From: Paenibacillus vini
GTDB lineage: Bacteria; Bacillota; Bacilli; Paenibacillales; Paenibacillaceae
Assembly (NCBI RefSeq): GCF_018403325.1
Contig: NZ_BOSL01000013.1
Span: 1-64,000, forward strand
Reading direction: 5' to 3'
Length of the DNA: 64,000 bases
Under the pieces are notes generated by a model. The model was given only the letters and a program-made list of their open reading frames with translations, was not told where the DNA came from and did not search any database. A program made the position numbers and the translations under genes. Below, piece by piece: positions 53,834-63,096 of the stretch. How positions within the stretch are numbered: position 1 is the stretch's first letter; each line of letters starts with the position of its first letter.

Positions 53834-54733
53834 TTGCCAAAACCCGTGAGTGAACCTAAACCAGACTGGATTCGAATTAAGCTGACAACCGGAGATAATT
53901 ATCAGGACATTAAAAATATGATGCGCTCCAAGACGCTGCATACCGTCTGTGAAGAAGCGCGGTGTCCCAATATATATGAATGCTGGGCTAACCGTACGGC
54001 CACTTTTATGATTCTGGGCGAAACCTGCACCCGTGCTTGCCGCTTCTGTGCGGTGAATACCGGAATGCCGACCGAGCTCGATCTGGAGGAGCCGAAGCGG
54101 GTAGCCGAGGCGGCTGAAAATATGAATTTGCAGCACTGCGTAGTGACAAGTGTCGCCAGGGACGATCTGAACGATGGAGGAGCCCGGATTTTTGCGGAAA
54201 CGATTCATGCCATTAGAGGGCGTTTGCCTCTGTGCTCCGTGGAAGTGTTAATCCCTGATTTTCTCGGAAATGAAGAGTCGCTGCGAATCGTAATGGAAGC
54301 CAAACCCGATATTTTGAACCACAATATTGAAACGGTAGAGCGGATGTCGGACCGGGTCCGGGCCAAGGCGAAATACCGTCGGTCCCTCGAATTGCTGCAG
54401 CGCGCCAAGGCGATGAAGCCGTCCATTCCTACGAAATCGAGCATTATGCTTGGGGTAGGCGAAGAATGGGACGAAATTTTGCAAGCGATGGATGATCTGC
54501 GTGCTGTGGATTGCGATATTTTGACGATCGGCCAATACTTGCAGCCTTCCCCGCAGCATCTGCGGGTGGAGAAATACTATACTCCGGAGCAGTTTGCGGA
54601 GCTAAAACAAGAGGGCTTGAAGCGCGGCTTCAGCCACGTGGAGTCCGGACCGCTAGTCCGCAGCTCCTACCATGCCCATGAGCAGGTCAAATCGGCGAAG
54701 AGCCATAAAGAAGGTGCATCCGCTTCCGTTTAG
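53834..54733 (+). CDS. lipA: lipoyl synthase (radical SAM)
   Basis: 299 aa. Inserts two sulfurs into octanoyl-protein to make lipoate. Both 4Fe-4S sites are visible: the auxiliary cluster [12 protein letters not shown] (about 38-50) and radical [11 protein letters not shown] (about 64-71). The C-terminal RSSYHA Ser ligand is also present. Starts at TTG 53834 with AAGGAAGG ten bases upstream. Followed by yutD, as in Bacillus. Confidence 0.96.
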   Translation: MPKPVSEPKPDWIRIKLTTGDNYQDIKNMMRSKTLHTVCEEARCPNIYECWANRTATFMILGETCTRACRFCAVNTGMPTELDLEEPKRVAEAAENMNLQHCVVTSVARDDLNDGGARIFAETIHAIRGRLPLCSVEVLIPDFLGNEESLRIVMEAKPDILNHNIETVERMSDRVRAKAKYRRSLELLQRAKAMKPSIPTKSSIMLGVGEEWDEILQAMDDLRAVDCDILTIGQYLQPSPQHLRVEKYYTPEQFAELKQEGLKRGFSHVESGPLVRSSYHAHEQVKSAKSHKEGASASV

Positions 54734-54753
54734 CGGGTAAGGAGGTATGGCGA

Positions 54754-55095
54754 TTGATTCAAATCGGCGGCAAAAACTATGAACTGATTCAGAATTACAA
54801 GGATGCCTGGGATCTGGAAGCATTTAAGCAAAGATACAGTGAGGTCCTGGATAGATACGATTATATTATCGGGGATTGGGGTTACGAAAAGCTGCGCTTA
54901 AAGGGCTTTTTACGCGATAATCACCCAAAAGCAAATCGCGACACGGCTTACTCGGGCATTACGGACTATATCAACGAATACTGCAATTTCGGATGCAAAT
55001 ATTTTGTGCTCCAGAAAGTCAAAGAAAATACCAAAGAAAACGTCCCGGCAGCAAAACAGCCGTCAGGCGAAGAAAAAACGGTTCCCGAATCTTGA
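54754..55095 (+). CDS. yutD: YutD family protein
   Basis: 113 aa. The conserved core NYKDAWDLEAFKQRYSEVLDRYDYIIGDWG and the later NFGCKYFVL match YutD; function unknown. Starts at TTG 54754, eight bases after AAGGAGG. The last 20 residues are charged and variable, and the terminator overlaps them. Lies 20 bp after lipA, conserved synteny with Bacillus. Confidence 0.88.
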   Translation: MIQIGGKNYELIQNYKDAWDLEAFKQRYSEVLDRYDYIIGDWGYEKLRLKGFLRDNHPKANRDTAYSGITDYINEYCNFGCKYFVLQKVKENTKENVPAAKQPSGEEKTVPES

Positions 55096-55112
55096 TCGGG
55101 GCCGTTTTTTTA
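55073..55112 (+). terminator. terminator of lipA-yutD
   Basis: AAAAAACGGttCCCGAT/ATCGGGgcCGTTTTTTT; it starts within the yutD coding end. Confidence 0.85.
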
Positions 55113-55145
55113 TTTCCAGCGGAGCAGAATAACTCTCTGGAGATT

Positions 55146-55329
55146 TAACGGCCATGGTGGCCGTTATTTGCGGTCAAACAGGCGGTTTGAAAATCTAACG
55201 GACACCAGGGGCGTTAAAGTGTAGAAAAAGTGACTTTTTGAATGAAACAGTGGCTAATAGCGTCTCTCATGTCCGTTAGCGTCTAGAAAAGTAAAATTTG
55301 GGGCAGTTAGCGGCCCTCATGTCCGTTAG
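55146..55329. repeat. TAACGGAC-family repeat cluster, locus 2
   Basis: TAACGGCCA-TGG-TGGCCGTTA (55146-55166) is a perfect palindrome. TAACGGACACCAGG (from 55196) and two inverse copies CATGTCCGTTAG (about 55268-55279 and 55318-55329) match the motif at 35354-35536. Between them GTGACTTTTTGAA resembles the end of the other repeat family. I see no coding sequence in 55113-55392. Confidence 0.7.
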
Positions 55330-55392
55330 CATGTTAGATTGTTAGATCACCGCAATGAATGAAGGTTTTGAAGGTTCTAAGTTAGAACAAAA

Positions 55393-55431
55393 GGAAATAA
55401 AAAGAACCCGAAGCCAAATGGCCCAGGTTCC
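55393..55431 (-). terminator. terminator of the S41 protease operon
   Basis: Minus strand GAACCTGGGCC-ATTT-GGCTTCGGGTTC followed by TTTTT. Confidence 0.75.
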
Positions 55432-55483
55432 AAGAATGATGCTTATAATTGCGATGACGATGTGAGATGGCGATACGATAAGC

Positions 55484-56944
55484 TTATTTGGATAAGTGAA
55501 GCGTGCCTTGTTTGAAGCTCCATTTGATGTCAGGGAACTTCTTCTGGAACTCATGAATTTCCACATAGGTTTCCCCATCGATCATTTTGGCGGTTTTCGC
55601 CGCGATCGTAAACCCGGCCTTGCTTCCGGCGGCATTCGTGACGGTCAGCTTCTGGGTGGAAGCACTCCACGCTACGTCGCCTTTGAGCAGCGCTGCAAGA
55701 ATACGGGAAGGGACATAGAGTTTGTCGCCGCTTTGCAAGGTATCGACATAACCGCTAAAAGCCACGCCGTTAATAGTTAGTGAAGAAGCATTACCGCTTA
55801 GTTCAATGGTTCTTGCTCCCGCCTTGTTCAAGGCTGTGATCAACTGGGCTGTAGCGTTATTCATCACTTCGATGTCCGGCTTAAGGCCGACATGATTGAA
55901 GTCCTCCCGCTTCGGCGTAAAGTACCGCTGAACCGTAAGCTTCAGGGAGCTGCCGTTGGAGAGCGTAAAGACGTTTTGAATTCGTGCTTTTCCATAGGTT
56001 TGAGTCCCTACAACTGTTGCAATCCCATTATCATGCAGGGCACCTGTTAATATCTCGGAGGCGCTGGCGGTCAATTCGTTAGTTAAAATGACAACCGGCA
56101 TTCCGATATCTTGTCCGCCGGAAATGGTCACCGCTTCGAGTTCACCGTTTTGTCCGGACGTGTACATTAATGTACCGCTCTTCATAAAATACTTGGCGAT
56201 GTTGGCCGCCGAATCCACGTATCCGCCAAGATTGTCCCGGAGATCCAGCACCATCGATCTCATCCCCGCCTTGCGGAGCTTGTCCAGCTCGGCTGCAAAT
56301 TCCTTGTCCGCATTCTCGGAGAAGGAGGATAAGGTGATATAGCCGATTCTGCCCGACGGAATGTAGCTTCCCGTAACGGAAGGAAGGGAGAAATGAGACC
56401 GCTTGACGGAGAGCGAGAGGTTCTGGTTGCCGCGGGTTATTCCCAAAAGCACTTTCGTATTCTCTTCACCCTGTATCCGAAGAATATCCTCGCCGGTTTT
56501 GACCGGTTCCCCGTCAACCTTGGCAATGATATCTCCCTTCTTCAGCCCCGCGGAACCGGCTGGGGAACCGGGCAGCACATCGGTTATATACAGCTTGTTC
56601 CCGGTAAACCGGAGTGTTACTCCAATGCCGACGAATTCCTGATTCACGCTGTCTTCGAATTCCGCCAATTCTTCAGCGGTGTAATAATCGCTGTAAGGAT
56701 CATCCAAGGTGTAAACCATTCCCCGGATCGCGTTCTCGAGAAATAACTCCCTGTCTGCTCCCTCGATATTATAAGCGTCCAAATAATTAAGCACTTCTTG
56801 AATAATCTCCATCTCGGAGGTTTGCCCCGCCTCTTCGGCGGCTTTTGCACTGTCCGCCGCTGCGCCCGCCGCTTGGGGAAGGCCCAGCAACGGAATCGCC
56901 AGCAGCGGAATGAGGGCTTTGCGGTAAAACTTGTTCAATTTCAT
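55484..56944 (-). CDS. S41 family carboxy-terminal processing protease with C-terminal stalk domain
   Basis: 486 aa. Signal peptide about 1-28 (ending AAGA), an N-terminal helical region, and a PDZ domain (about 95-180, VLPGSPAGSAGLKKGDIIAKV). The S41 catalytic domain follows with Ser in NELTASASEIL and Lys in TQTYGKARIQ, so it is likely active. The last 100 residues form a copper-amine-oxidase-N-like stalk domain (LYVPSRILAALL, TYVEIHEFQKKF), an addition to the CtpA plan. Last gene of ylbJ-nadK-S41, 27 bp after nadK. Confidence 0.9.
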   Translation of the reverse strand: MKLNKFYRKALIPLLAIPLLGLPQAAGAAADSAKAAEEAGQTSEMEIIQEVLNYLDAYNIEGADRELFLENAIRGMVYTLDDPYSDYYTAEELAEFEDSVNQEFVGIGVTLRFTGNKLYITDVLPGSPAGSAGLKKGDIIAKVDGEPVKTGEDILRIQGEENTKVLLGITRGNQNLSLSVKRSHFSLPSVTGSYIPSGRIGYITLSSFSENADKEFAAELDKLRKAGMRSMVLDLRDNLGGYVDSAANIAKYFMKSGTLMYTSGQNGELEAVTISGGQDIGMPVVILTNELTASASEILTGALHDNGIATVVGTQTYGKARIQNVFTLSNGSSLKLTVQRYFTPKREDFNHVGLKPDIEVMNNATAQLITALNKAGARTIELSGNASSLTINGVAFSGYVDTLQSGDKLYVPSRILAALLKGDVAWSASTQKLTVTNAAGSKAGFTIAAKTAKMIDGETYVEIHEFQKKFPDIKWSFKQGTLHLSK

Positions 56945-56971
56945 AAATGATTATCCTTTGCTAAAAAAGTG

Positions 56972-57775
56972 TTAGCCCAGGAAAGCGTTCCGGACCCGGT
57001 TCCAGAAAGGGAAAGGCCGATAACGCACGAAGCTGATTTTTTGTGCGGCCACCTGGCAGCGGACGGAAATCAGATCATCCATAGGCAAATTAATGTGGTC
57101 TACAGTAAGCAGCAGGTTCTGCTCTTTTCTGGAATAAATATCGCAATGATGATGCTTCGGCAGCACCAGAGCGGATCCCATGGTCCGGAAAACCCGGTTA
57201 TTGATCGAAGCGATTTCCGAGATTTGCAAAGCCTCGATGGAAGGGTGGATCATGGCTCCCCCCAGACTTTTGTTATAGGCCGTACTGCCGGATGGGGTGG
57301 AAACGCAAATGCCGTCACCGCGGAACATCTCGAACAAATGATCGTTAATATCCACCTGGGCTACGACGGTCCCGTCAACGCTTTTGAGAGTAAACTCATT
57401 TAAGCATATATAAGATGAAGTTCCCGATTTTTTGCGAATTTCCAAATCTACGAGCGGATAACGGACAATCCGGGGCTTTAGCATCCCTTCATCTTTATGG
57501 CTGCTCATCATCCGGATCAATTCGGGAATTTCATCCGCTTTCCAGTCGGCATAGAAGCCGAGATGTCCGGTATGAACGCCTACAAAGGCGATTGAAGGAA
57601 TCCGGTCGATGAAAGTATGAAAGGCATGAAGCATCGTGCCATCACCGCCGATCGATACGACGATATCCGGAGATTCGGCATCCAGTTGCAGTCCTTGCTC
57701 GGACGCCATTTTATGGAAGGATTCGCTTAAGTCAACGGACAACTGATCTCCGCGGTCCAGAACGTAATATCTCAA
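56972..57775 (-). CDS. nadK: NAD kinase
   Basis: 267 aa, normal length. Phosphorylates NAD to NADP. GGDGTMLHAFH holds the catalytic Asp (near residue 43), with the NE/D loop LNEFTLKS and the NAD-binding GDGICVSTPSGSTAYN. Starts at TTG 57775 (LRYYVLDRGD): AAGGAG lies nine bases upstream and homologues begin at this point; the longer in-frame reading to 57838 has no support. Confidence 0.94.
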   Translation of the reverse strand: MRYYVLDRGDQLSVDLSESFHKMASEQGLQLDAESPDIVVSIGGDGTMLHAFHTFIDRIPSIAFVGVHTGHLGFYADWKADEIPELIRMMSSHKDEGMLKPRIVRYPLVDLEIRKKSGTSSYICLNEFTLKSVDGTVVAQVDINDHLFEMFRGDGICVSTPSGSTAYNKSLGGAMIHPSIEALQISEIASINNRVFRTMGSALVLPKHHHCDIYSRKEQNLLLTVDHINLPMDDLISVRCQVAAQKISFVRYRPFPFWNRVRNAFLG

Positions 57776-57842
57776 GATGACAGGCTCCTTTATTTTTCCT
57801 TTTGTAACGATCATAATCAATTCCGAAACAGAACACAACGTT

Positions 57843-59084
57843 TCATTTTCCTGCCCGCTTCCCTATTCCCGGCACGATCCGGTGAATGATTCCGGCAAGC
57901 AGCGAGACAATAACGAGTGAGGCGATGAGGACCACCATCAGTGAAATCATTTTCGGAACGCCTCCCCATCCGAAGAATATCGTCCCTGTTTCTGAAGTTA
58001 GCGGGAAAAAGGCGGGGAGATGGCCCATCAGGGGGTTCCATATCAGAAGCAGAAGAACTGCGGACAAAACGGCATGAATCAGGCGGGCGATTAGGAATGG
58101 CAAATAGCGAAGATCCGCTCCGTTCAAGATGCTGGCCACCTGGGCATGGACCGACAGTCCGCCCCAGGACAGAATAAAGGCGGCGGCCGCGGCCTTGAAC
58201 ATAAGCGGAACTCCCGCAGGAGCCGCCGCTGCCTTGGCGCCAAGCGTTACTTCAAACAGCCCGCCGACCAGCGGCTCTGCGAGATCGGAGGGCAGGGCGA
58301 CAGCCGGGAGCAGCAGCCGGACGCCGGAATACAATACGTTCATGACATGGGAGGCCGTTAATACCTCCAGGACGACGGAGAAAAATACGACCAATCCGCC
58401 GACAACGGTCATGAGCTGCAGGGAAGAACCGACGGCTTGTCTGAGCAATTCGCCAAGACTGCGCCCGTCCTGCAGCCTTGCTTCATGCATCGCCTTCAGC
58501 GCGGTCCGGAGACTGAATGAGGGGCGGGGGGTCTTTGAAGAGGGCTGCTCTTGGTTGCCAGCTCCGCCCTGGGTCCCGTAAAAGCGCATCAGCACCCCTA
58601 GCAGCAACGCGCTACCATAATGGGAAATGGCTAGGATGCCAGCCAGTTTAGGATTACCAAAAAAGCCGACCGACACGGCGCCGATCAGAAAAATAGGGTC
58701 CGAAGATGTTGTGAAAGCGACGAGGCGCTCTCCCTCTTCACGGCTAACGAGCCGCTGTTCTCTTAGCTTGGTAGCCAACTTGGCACTGACGGGATAGCCG
58801 GAGGCAAAACCCATGGCGGCCACAAATCCGCCGCTTCCAGGAATACGGAACAGCGGCTTCATCAGCGGATCCAGCAGCTTGCCGAGAAAATGCACGATTC
58901 CGAAGCCAAGCATGACCTCGGAAATGACGAAGAATGGAAAAAGGGACGGAAACAGCACGTCCCACCAAATGGCGAGCCCTCTTATTCCGGCTTCCCACGA
59001 AGCGCGAGGGAACGCTAGCATAAGCACCGCCATAAACAGCGTTGCGGCGATCAAGGATAGAGTGCTCCATCGCTTTAAATTCAT
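57843..59084 (-). CDS. ylbJ: sporulation integral membrane protein YlbJ
   Basis: 413 aa with about eight to ten membrane segments and two Gate (nucleoside-recognition-like) domains. IPGSGGFVAAMGFASGYPVSAK and FTTSSDPIFLIGAVSVGFF are characteristic of YlbJ, which is sigma-E controlled and needed for spore cortex formation. ATG 59084 follows GGAGGC; the frame continues upstream without a site. First of three genes reading into nadK. Confidence 0.92.
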   Translation of the reverse strand: MNLKRWSTLSLIAATLFMAVLMLAFPRASWEAGIRGLAIWWDVLFPSLFPFFVISEVMLGFGIVHFLGKLLDPLMKPLFRIPGSGGFVAAMGFASGYPVSAKLATKLREQRLVSREEGERLVAFTTSSDPIFLIGAVSVGFFGNPKLAGILAISHYGSALLLGVLMRFYGTQGGAGNQEQPSSKTPRPSFSLRTALKAMHEARLQDGRSLGELLRQAVGSSLQLMTVVGGLVVFFSVVLEVLTASHVMNVLYSGVRLLLPAVALPSDLAEPLVGGLFEVTLGAKAAAAPAGVPLMFKAAAAAFILSWGGLSVHAQVASILNGADLRYLPFLIARLIHAVLSAVLLLLIWNPLMGHLPAFFPLTSETGTIFFGWGGVPKMISLMVVLIASLVIVSLLAGIIHRIVPGIGKRAGK

Positions 59085-59240
59085 TAGTAACGCCTCCACT
59101 AGGATCTTAGTGAAGTGTATGTATTCGAAGGGACAAACAGCACCAAAAAACAAAGAAAGCGATTACAAAAAGAGGCTGTATTTTTCGTTTCTTTATGTTA
59201 AAATGTGCCTATAAAGTCGAACATGGATGGAGTGTTGAAG

Positions 59241-59336
59241 ATGAGCTTTGTCGCCGGTGTTCTCGTTTGCGCCTTTGTATACGTCATTCGCGCCTCTCTA
59301 GTCCGTTCCGGTGAAGAGGATTGGCGCAGTTACTAG
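59241..59336 (+). CDS. possible 31-residue membrane peptide
   Basis: MSFVAGVLVCAFVYVIRASL... with one hydrophobic segment and an acidic tail, GGAG upstream at 59230, and a terminator just downstream (59370-59400). The setting, between a likely promoter region and a terminator, favours a real small gene; length is the only reason for doubt. Confidence 0.4.
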   Translation: MSFVAGVLVCAFVYVIRASLVRSGEEDWRSY

Positions 59337-59369
59337 ACATTCCTCTGCTCAAGAGGTCACTTATACGTA

Positions 59370-59400
59370 GAAGCTCCGTTTCGGAGCTTTTATTTTTTTT
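59370..59400 (+). terminator. terminator before the truncated haemoglobin gene
   Basis: AGAAGCTCCG-TTT-CGGAGCTTTTATTTTTTTT. Confidence 0.85.
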
Positions 59401-59470
59401 TGCCATAAGTTTGGTATAATAAGGACAGTATAAACTTTTTTTAATAATTCGTATGAAAGATGGAGATATA

Positions 59471-59854
59471 TTGAATCCAAGTTTAAGCATTTACGATAAT
59501 TTGGGCGGAGCTGATACCATCCGGCGGCTGGTGGAGGCGTTCTATCCGAAAGTGCAGGAGAATCCTCTGCTCGGTCCGCTTTTTCCCGATGATATTTATC
59601 CGGTGATGGAGAAGCAGTATATGTTTCTCTCGCAATTTTTTGGGGGGCCGTCCCTATACTCCGATGCATACGGTCATCCGATGATGCGGGCTCGTCATCT
59701 CCCTTTCCCGGTCACGCCGGAACGGGCGGAAGCCTGGCTTGGATGCATGCGCAATGCTCTGGAGGAGATAGGGGTCGAGGAACCGCTGCGGGAATTCGTA
59801 CTTAAACGTTTGTCGGGCCCAGCTTTTCATTTCGTCAATACAACAGAGGAATAA
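59471..59854 (+). CDS. group II truncated haemoglobin (YjbI-like)
   Basis: 127 aa, 2-on-2 globin. YDNLGGADTIRRLVEAFYPKV starts helix A/B, the Tyr of YMFLSQFFGG and the proximal His of RARHLPF bind haem and ligand, and a C-terminal ERAEAWLGCM helix follows. It probably binds O2 or handles oxidative stress. I prefer TTG 59471 because GGAGA lies just before it; ATG 59453 is in frame but has no ribosome-binding site. Confidence 0.92.
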   Translation: MNPSLSIYDNLGGADTIRRLVEAFYPKVQENPLLGPLFPDDIYPVMEKQYMFLSQFFGGPSLYSDAYGHPMMRARHLPFPVTPERAEAWLGCMRNALEEIGVEEPLREFVLKRLSGPAFHFVNTTEE

Positions 59855-59895
59855 CGCGCACTTATTTTAGACGGATACGAAAGGAAGTTAATCCT

Positions 59896-60594
59896 GTGGA
59901 ATTAGAACCTCTTTACCAGATCAAGGTGACATGCAGCCATTGCGAAGCCGTTTTCTCAACCTCACGTGTGCGTCAGAGCTTTAAACGGGCTATACGGACG
60001 GATACGGATTTTTGCGGATATTACCGGGCGGAGAATCCGGATTATTATGTAGTGCGGATTTGTCCTTCCTGCGGATTCGCGTCGACGGAAAATTTCAATC
60101 CAAAAATTAACGATATGCAGCGGAGCCGGTTCCAGGAAGTCATCGGAAAACGGTTCGTACAACGTGATTTCGGCGGATATCGCGATTGGAATACGGCCCT
60201 CGAAACGTACAAATTGGGATTGTTATGTGCTCAAACGATCGGGGAAAAGGATCGGATCGTCGCGAGCCTGCTGCATCATATTGCCTGGCTTTACAGGTAT
60301 CAGGACAACAAGGAGCAGGAGCAGCGGTTTCTGAAATATTCCCTGGACTCCTATATCCGGGTTTATGAAAATGAGGATATGCAAGGCAGCGATGCCCGAC
60401 TGATGTACCTGATCGGTGAGCTTCATCGCCGGACGGGGAATAACAACGATGCGGTGAAATGGTTCTCCCGCGTCATCAATGACAAGCGGATTATGGACGC
60501 GGCCATGATTCGGGCCTGCCGGGAACAGTGGGCTTTGCTTCGCGAGGAAATGCTGAACGGTGGGCAGGAATTGCCGGAGGAAATGCGGGGTTAA
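59896..60594 (+). CDS. DUF2225 family protein
   Basis: 232 aa from GTG 59896 behind AAAGGAAG. An N-terminal zinc-ribbon-like part has CSHC (13-16) and CPSC (about 57-60). The rest is helical, TPR-like (about 90-220, RTGNNNDAVKWFSRVI). This matches DUF2225, a Firmicutes family without assigned function. 41 bp after the haemoglobin gene and probably co-transcribed. Confidence 0.85.
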   Translation: MELEPLYQIKVTCSHCEAVFSTSRVRQSFKRAIRTDTDFCGYYRAENPDYYVVRICPSCGFASTENFNPKINDMQRSRFQEVIGKRFVQRDFGGYRDWNTALETYKLGLLCAQTIGEKDRIVASLLHHIAWLYRYQDNKEQEQRFLKYSLDSYIRVYENEDMQGSDARLMYLIGELHRRTGNNNDAVKWFSRVINDKRIMDAAMIRACREQWALLREEMLNGGQELPEEMRG

Positions 60595-60618
60595 TGTAAC
60601 CCCGCTGTTTTACATTTC

Positions 60619-60849
60619 TTAACGTAGAACGGTGTCTGTCAGCAAATAATCATTATCGCTGTCCAAGAGCATGACTTTGTTTCCGCAGCATGGGAAGACA
60701 AGCAGCTTCTTTTTTCCCTCATGGACCTGAATAATATCGCGCGGCTTAAGGGGAAGCAGGACATTGTTTGTTCCGCAGAACGGGCATTCGAGTACATAGA
60801 CATCTTTCATGATGATGTCGTAGGGCAGCGTCTTCTCAAAAGGAATCAT
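60619..60849 (-). CDS. small zinc-ribbon-like protein, unknown function
   Basis: 76 aa. Two cysteine pairs, CPFC (22-25) and the CC of FPCCGNK (about 54), suggest a zinc ribbon; the rest is beta-rich (YVLECPFCGTNNVLLPLK). Its ATG overlaps the stop of the upstream yycC-like gene (ATGA), so both are made together. I do not recognise a named family. Confidence 0.65.
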   Translation of the reverse strand: MIPFEKTLPYDIIMKDVYVLECPFCGTNNVLLPLKPRDIIQVHEGKKKLLVFPCCGNKVMLLDSDNDYLLTDTVLR

Positions 60850-61019
60850 GATGACTGATCCGGTTTGTCGGCCTGCTGGCCAGCGGCTTCCTTCGTGGCT
60901 AGCTCCGCGATTTTTTGCAGTAATATATGTTGCGGCATATGCATAAGATGCTCGATTGGCACCTTCAGTTCGGCAGCCAGCTTGATTGCGGTTTCCGGCG
61001 AGATTTGCAATGGCTTCAT
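60846..61019 (-). CDS. YycC family protein
   Basis: 57 aa. MKPLQISPETAIKLAAEL then IEHLMHMPQHILLQKIAEL match YycC of Bacillus, a conserved small protein of unknown function. AGGAGG lies about ten bases before ATG 61019. Overlaps the downstream zinc-ribbon gene by four bases. Confidence 0.85.
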   Translation of the reverse strand: MKPLQISPETAIKLAAELKVPIEHLMHMPQHILLQKIAELATKEAAGQQADKPDQSS

Positions 61020-61146
61020 AATAAAATTACCTCCTAAATGTGTTACTTAGTATACGCCCCGTTGTCGAACAGCTCAAATGGGCAAATATGTACTTATAGT
61101 TATACACTTTTATTCCGCCCGGGATCAATACGGGGGACAAGAAAGG

Positions 61147-62961
61147 ATGAATATAGCGATGGAACAATTAAGTAATCCGGTTACGCCGACATGGGATCTT
61201 GAAAAGATTTTTACGGGAGGTTCTTCCTCAGAGGCTTTCCGGTCCTTCCTTGACCAGTTGGAGGAAGATCTTTCCTCGTTGAATGAAGGTCTGAAAGGGG
61301 CCGAGGCTCCTAAACATGCGGAGGATACCGGCCGCTTCGATGACATGATCGAAGGCATGCAGAGCGCTTCCCGTCGCATTTTGGAAGCTTCGGGTTTTGT
61401 GGAGTGTTTGACGGCACAGGACCAGCACGACAAAAAAGCAGTGCAGCTTGAATCCAAAGTGACCGCGCTTCGAGCGAAGTACGAAACTGTGATGACGCTG
61501 TTTCAAAATATACTTCAGATGACGGAAGATTCCGTGTGGGAAGCATGGATGGCACGTCCCGAAATTTCGCCGATCTCGTTTGTGTTAAGTGAAAAGCGGC
61601 ATGCGGCAAAAGAAAAGTTATCGCCTGATCTGGAGAGCTTGGTCTCGGACCTTGCCGTGGATGGCTATCATGGCTGGGGTCAGCATTACGATACGATCGT
61701 CGCCAAGGTAGGCGTTCCCTATACCGATGACAATGGAGAAACCGTGACTCTTTCTGTTGGCCAAGCGGCGAACAAGCTTGACGATCCTGACCGGAGCGTC
61801 CGGGATACGACATTCCGCAAATGGGAAGAGGCTTGGGGCGGGGTTGCCGATTATGCTGCGGACACCTTGAACCGGTTAGCCGGGTTCCGGTTGAAAGTAT
61901 ACGATAAGCGCGGTTGGGAAGATGTCTTGAAGGAGCCGCTTGATATTAACCGGATGTCCCGTGAAACGCTGGATACGATGTGGCAGGTGATTGAGGAAAG
62001 CAAACCGATCTTCGTCTCTTATTTGGAACGGAAGGCAAAGCTGTTAGGCCTGGAAAAGCTGAATTGGAGCGATGTGGATGCCCCGCTGGGCGAGGTTACG
62101 GGGAAAATCACCTATGACGAGGCCGCAGCCGAAATCGTCAAGCAATTCCGGAACTTCAGTCCGAAGCTGGCGGATTTTGCGGTGCAGGCCTTTAACGAAG
62201 GCTGGATCGAAGCGGAGGATCGTCCCGGTAAACGTCCGGGCGGGTTCTGTACTTCTCTGCCGGTGAGCAAGGAAACCCGGATATTCATGACCTTCGGGGG
62301 CACGGTTTCGAACATGGCGACGCTGGCGCACGAGCTTGGTCACGCTTATCATCAATATTTGATGGATGAGCTTCCGCAATTCAATCAGGACTATGCCATG
62401 AATGTAGCCGAAACGGCTTCCACCTTTGCGGAAATGATCGTGGCGGACGCCCTGGTCCGGAATGCGGCCAGTGAAAAGGAAAAAATCAGCCTTTTGGCGG
62501 ACAAAATTCAAAGCGGCATCGCCTTCTTCATGAATATCCATGCCCGCTTCCTGTTTGAAACGCGGTTCTATGAGAAGCGCAAGCAGGGATTGCTGGAAGC
62601 GTCGGAATTGTGCACATTAATGGAAGAAGCGCAGCGGGAAGCGTTCCGCGGAGCATTAGGGGAATATCACCCGCATTTCTGGGCTTCCAAGCTGCATTTC
62701 TATATTACGGGTGTTCCGTTCTACAACTTCCCGTATACATTCGGATACCTGTTCAGTACCGGAATCTATGCGCTTGCCGCTCGCGAAGGAGCCGGTTTTG
62801 CCGACAAATATGACGCGCTGTTGATGGATACCGGCCGGATGACCGTTGAAGAATTGGCGGCTAAACATCTGAATGTAGACCTGAAAAAGCCTGATTTTTG
62901 GCGTGAAGCCGTGTCTGTAGTCGTGGAAGATGTGAAGCTGTTCCTGGAACTGACAAAGTAA
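61147..62961 (+). CDS. M3 family oligoendopeptidase (PepF-like)
   Basis: 604 aa metallopeptidase cutting short peptides in the cytosol. The zinc motif HELGHAYHQ (near residue 413) and the downstream EAEASTF-like ETASTFAEM Glu ligand are intact; the N-terminal half is the oligoendopeptidase F domain. ATG 61147 has GGGGG ten bases upstream; ATG 61159 (MEQLSNP) with AAGGA is equally possible. The frame extends to 61078 without a site. Confidence 0.93.
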   Translation: MNIAMEQLSNPVTPTWDLEKIFTGGSSSEAFRSFLDQLEEDLSSLNEGLKGAEAPKHAEDTGRFDDMIEGMQSASRRILEASGFVECLTAQDQHDKKAVQLESKVTALRAKYETVMTLFQNILQMTEDSVWEAWMARPEISPISFVLSEKRHAAKEKLSPDLESLVSDLAVDGYHGWGQHYDTIVAKVGVPYTDDNGETVTLSVGQAANKLDDPDRSVRDTTFRKWEEAWGGVADYAADTLNRLAGFRLKVYDKRGWEDVLKEPLDINRMSRETLDTMWQVIEESKPIFVSYLERKAKLLGLEKLNWSDVDAPLGEVTGKITYDEAAAEIVKQFRNFSPKLADFAVQAFNEGWIEAEDRPGKRPGGFCTSLPVSKETRIFMTFGGTVSNMATLAHELGHAYHQYLMDELPQFNQDYAMNVAETASTFAEMIVADALVRNAASEKEKISLLADKIQSGIAFFMNIHARFLFETRFYEKRKQGLLEASELCTLMEEAQREAFRGALGEYHPHFWASKLHFYITGVPFYNFPYTFGYLFSTGIYALAAREGAGFADKYDALLMDTGRMTVEELAAKHLNVDLKKPDFWREAVSVVVEDVKLFLELTK

Positions 62962-62974
62962 AATCAATTGAGCG

Positions 62975-63016
62975 CAGCCCCGCTGTCAGGGATTATCCTG
63001 ATGGCGGGGCTTTTTG
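62975..63016 (+). terminator. terminator of the oligoendopeptidase gene
   Basis: AGCCCCGCTGTCAGG/CCTGATGGCGGGGCT followed by TTTTT. Confidence 0.9.
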
Positions 63017-63096
63017 CACCGATACCATATTTTTCAACTAAACATAATAAACGTGATGCCGATATTGAATTTAAGACAGATTAAGGAGGCGGATTA

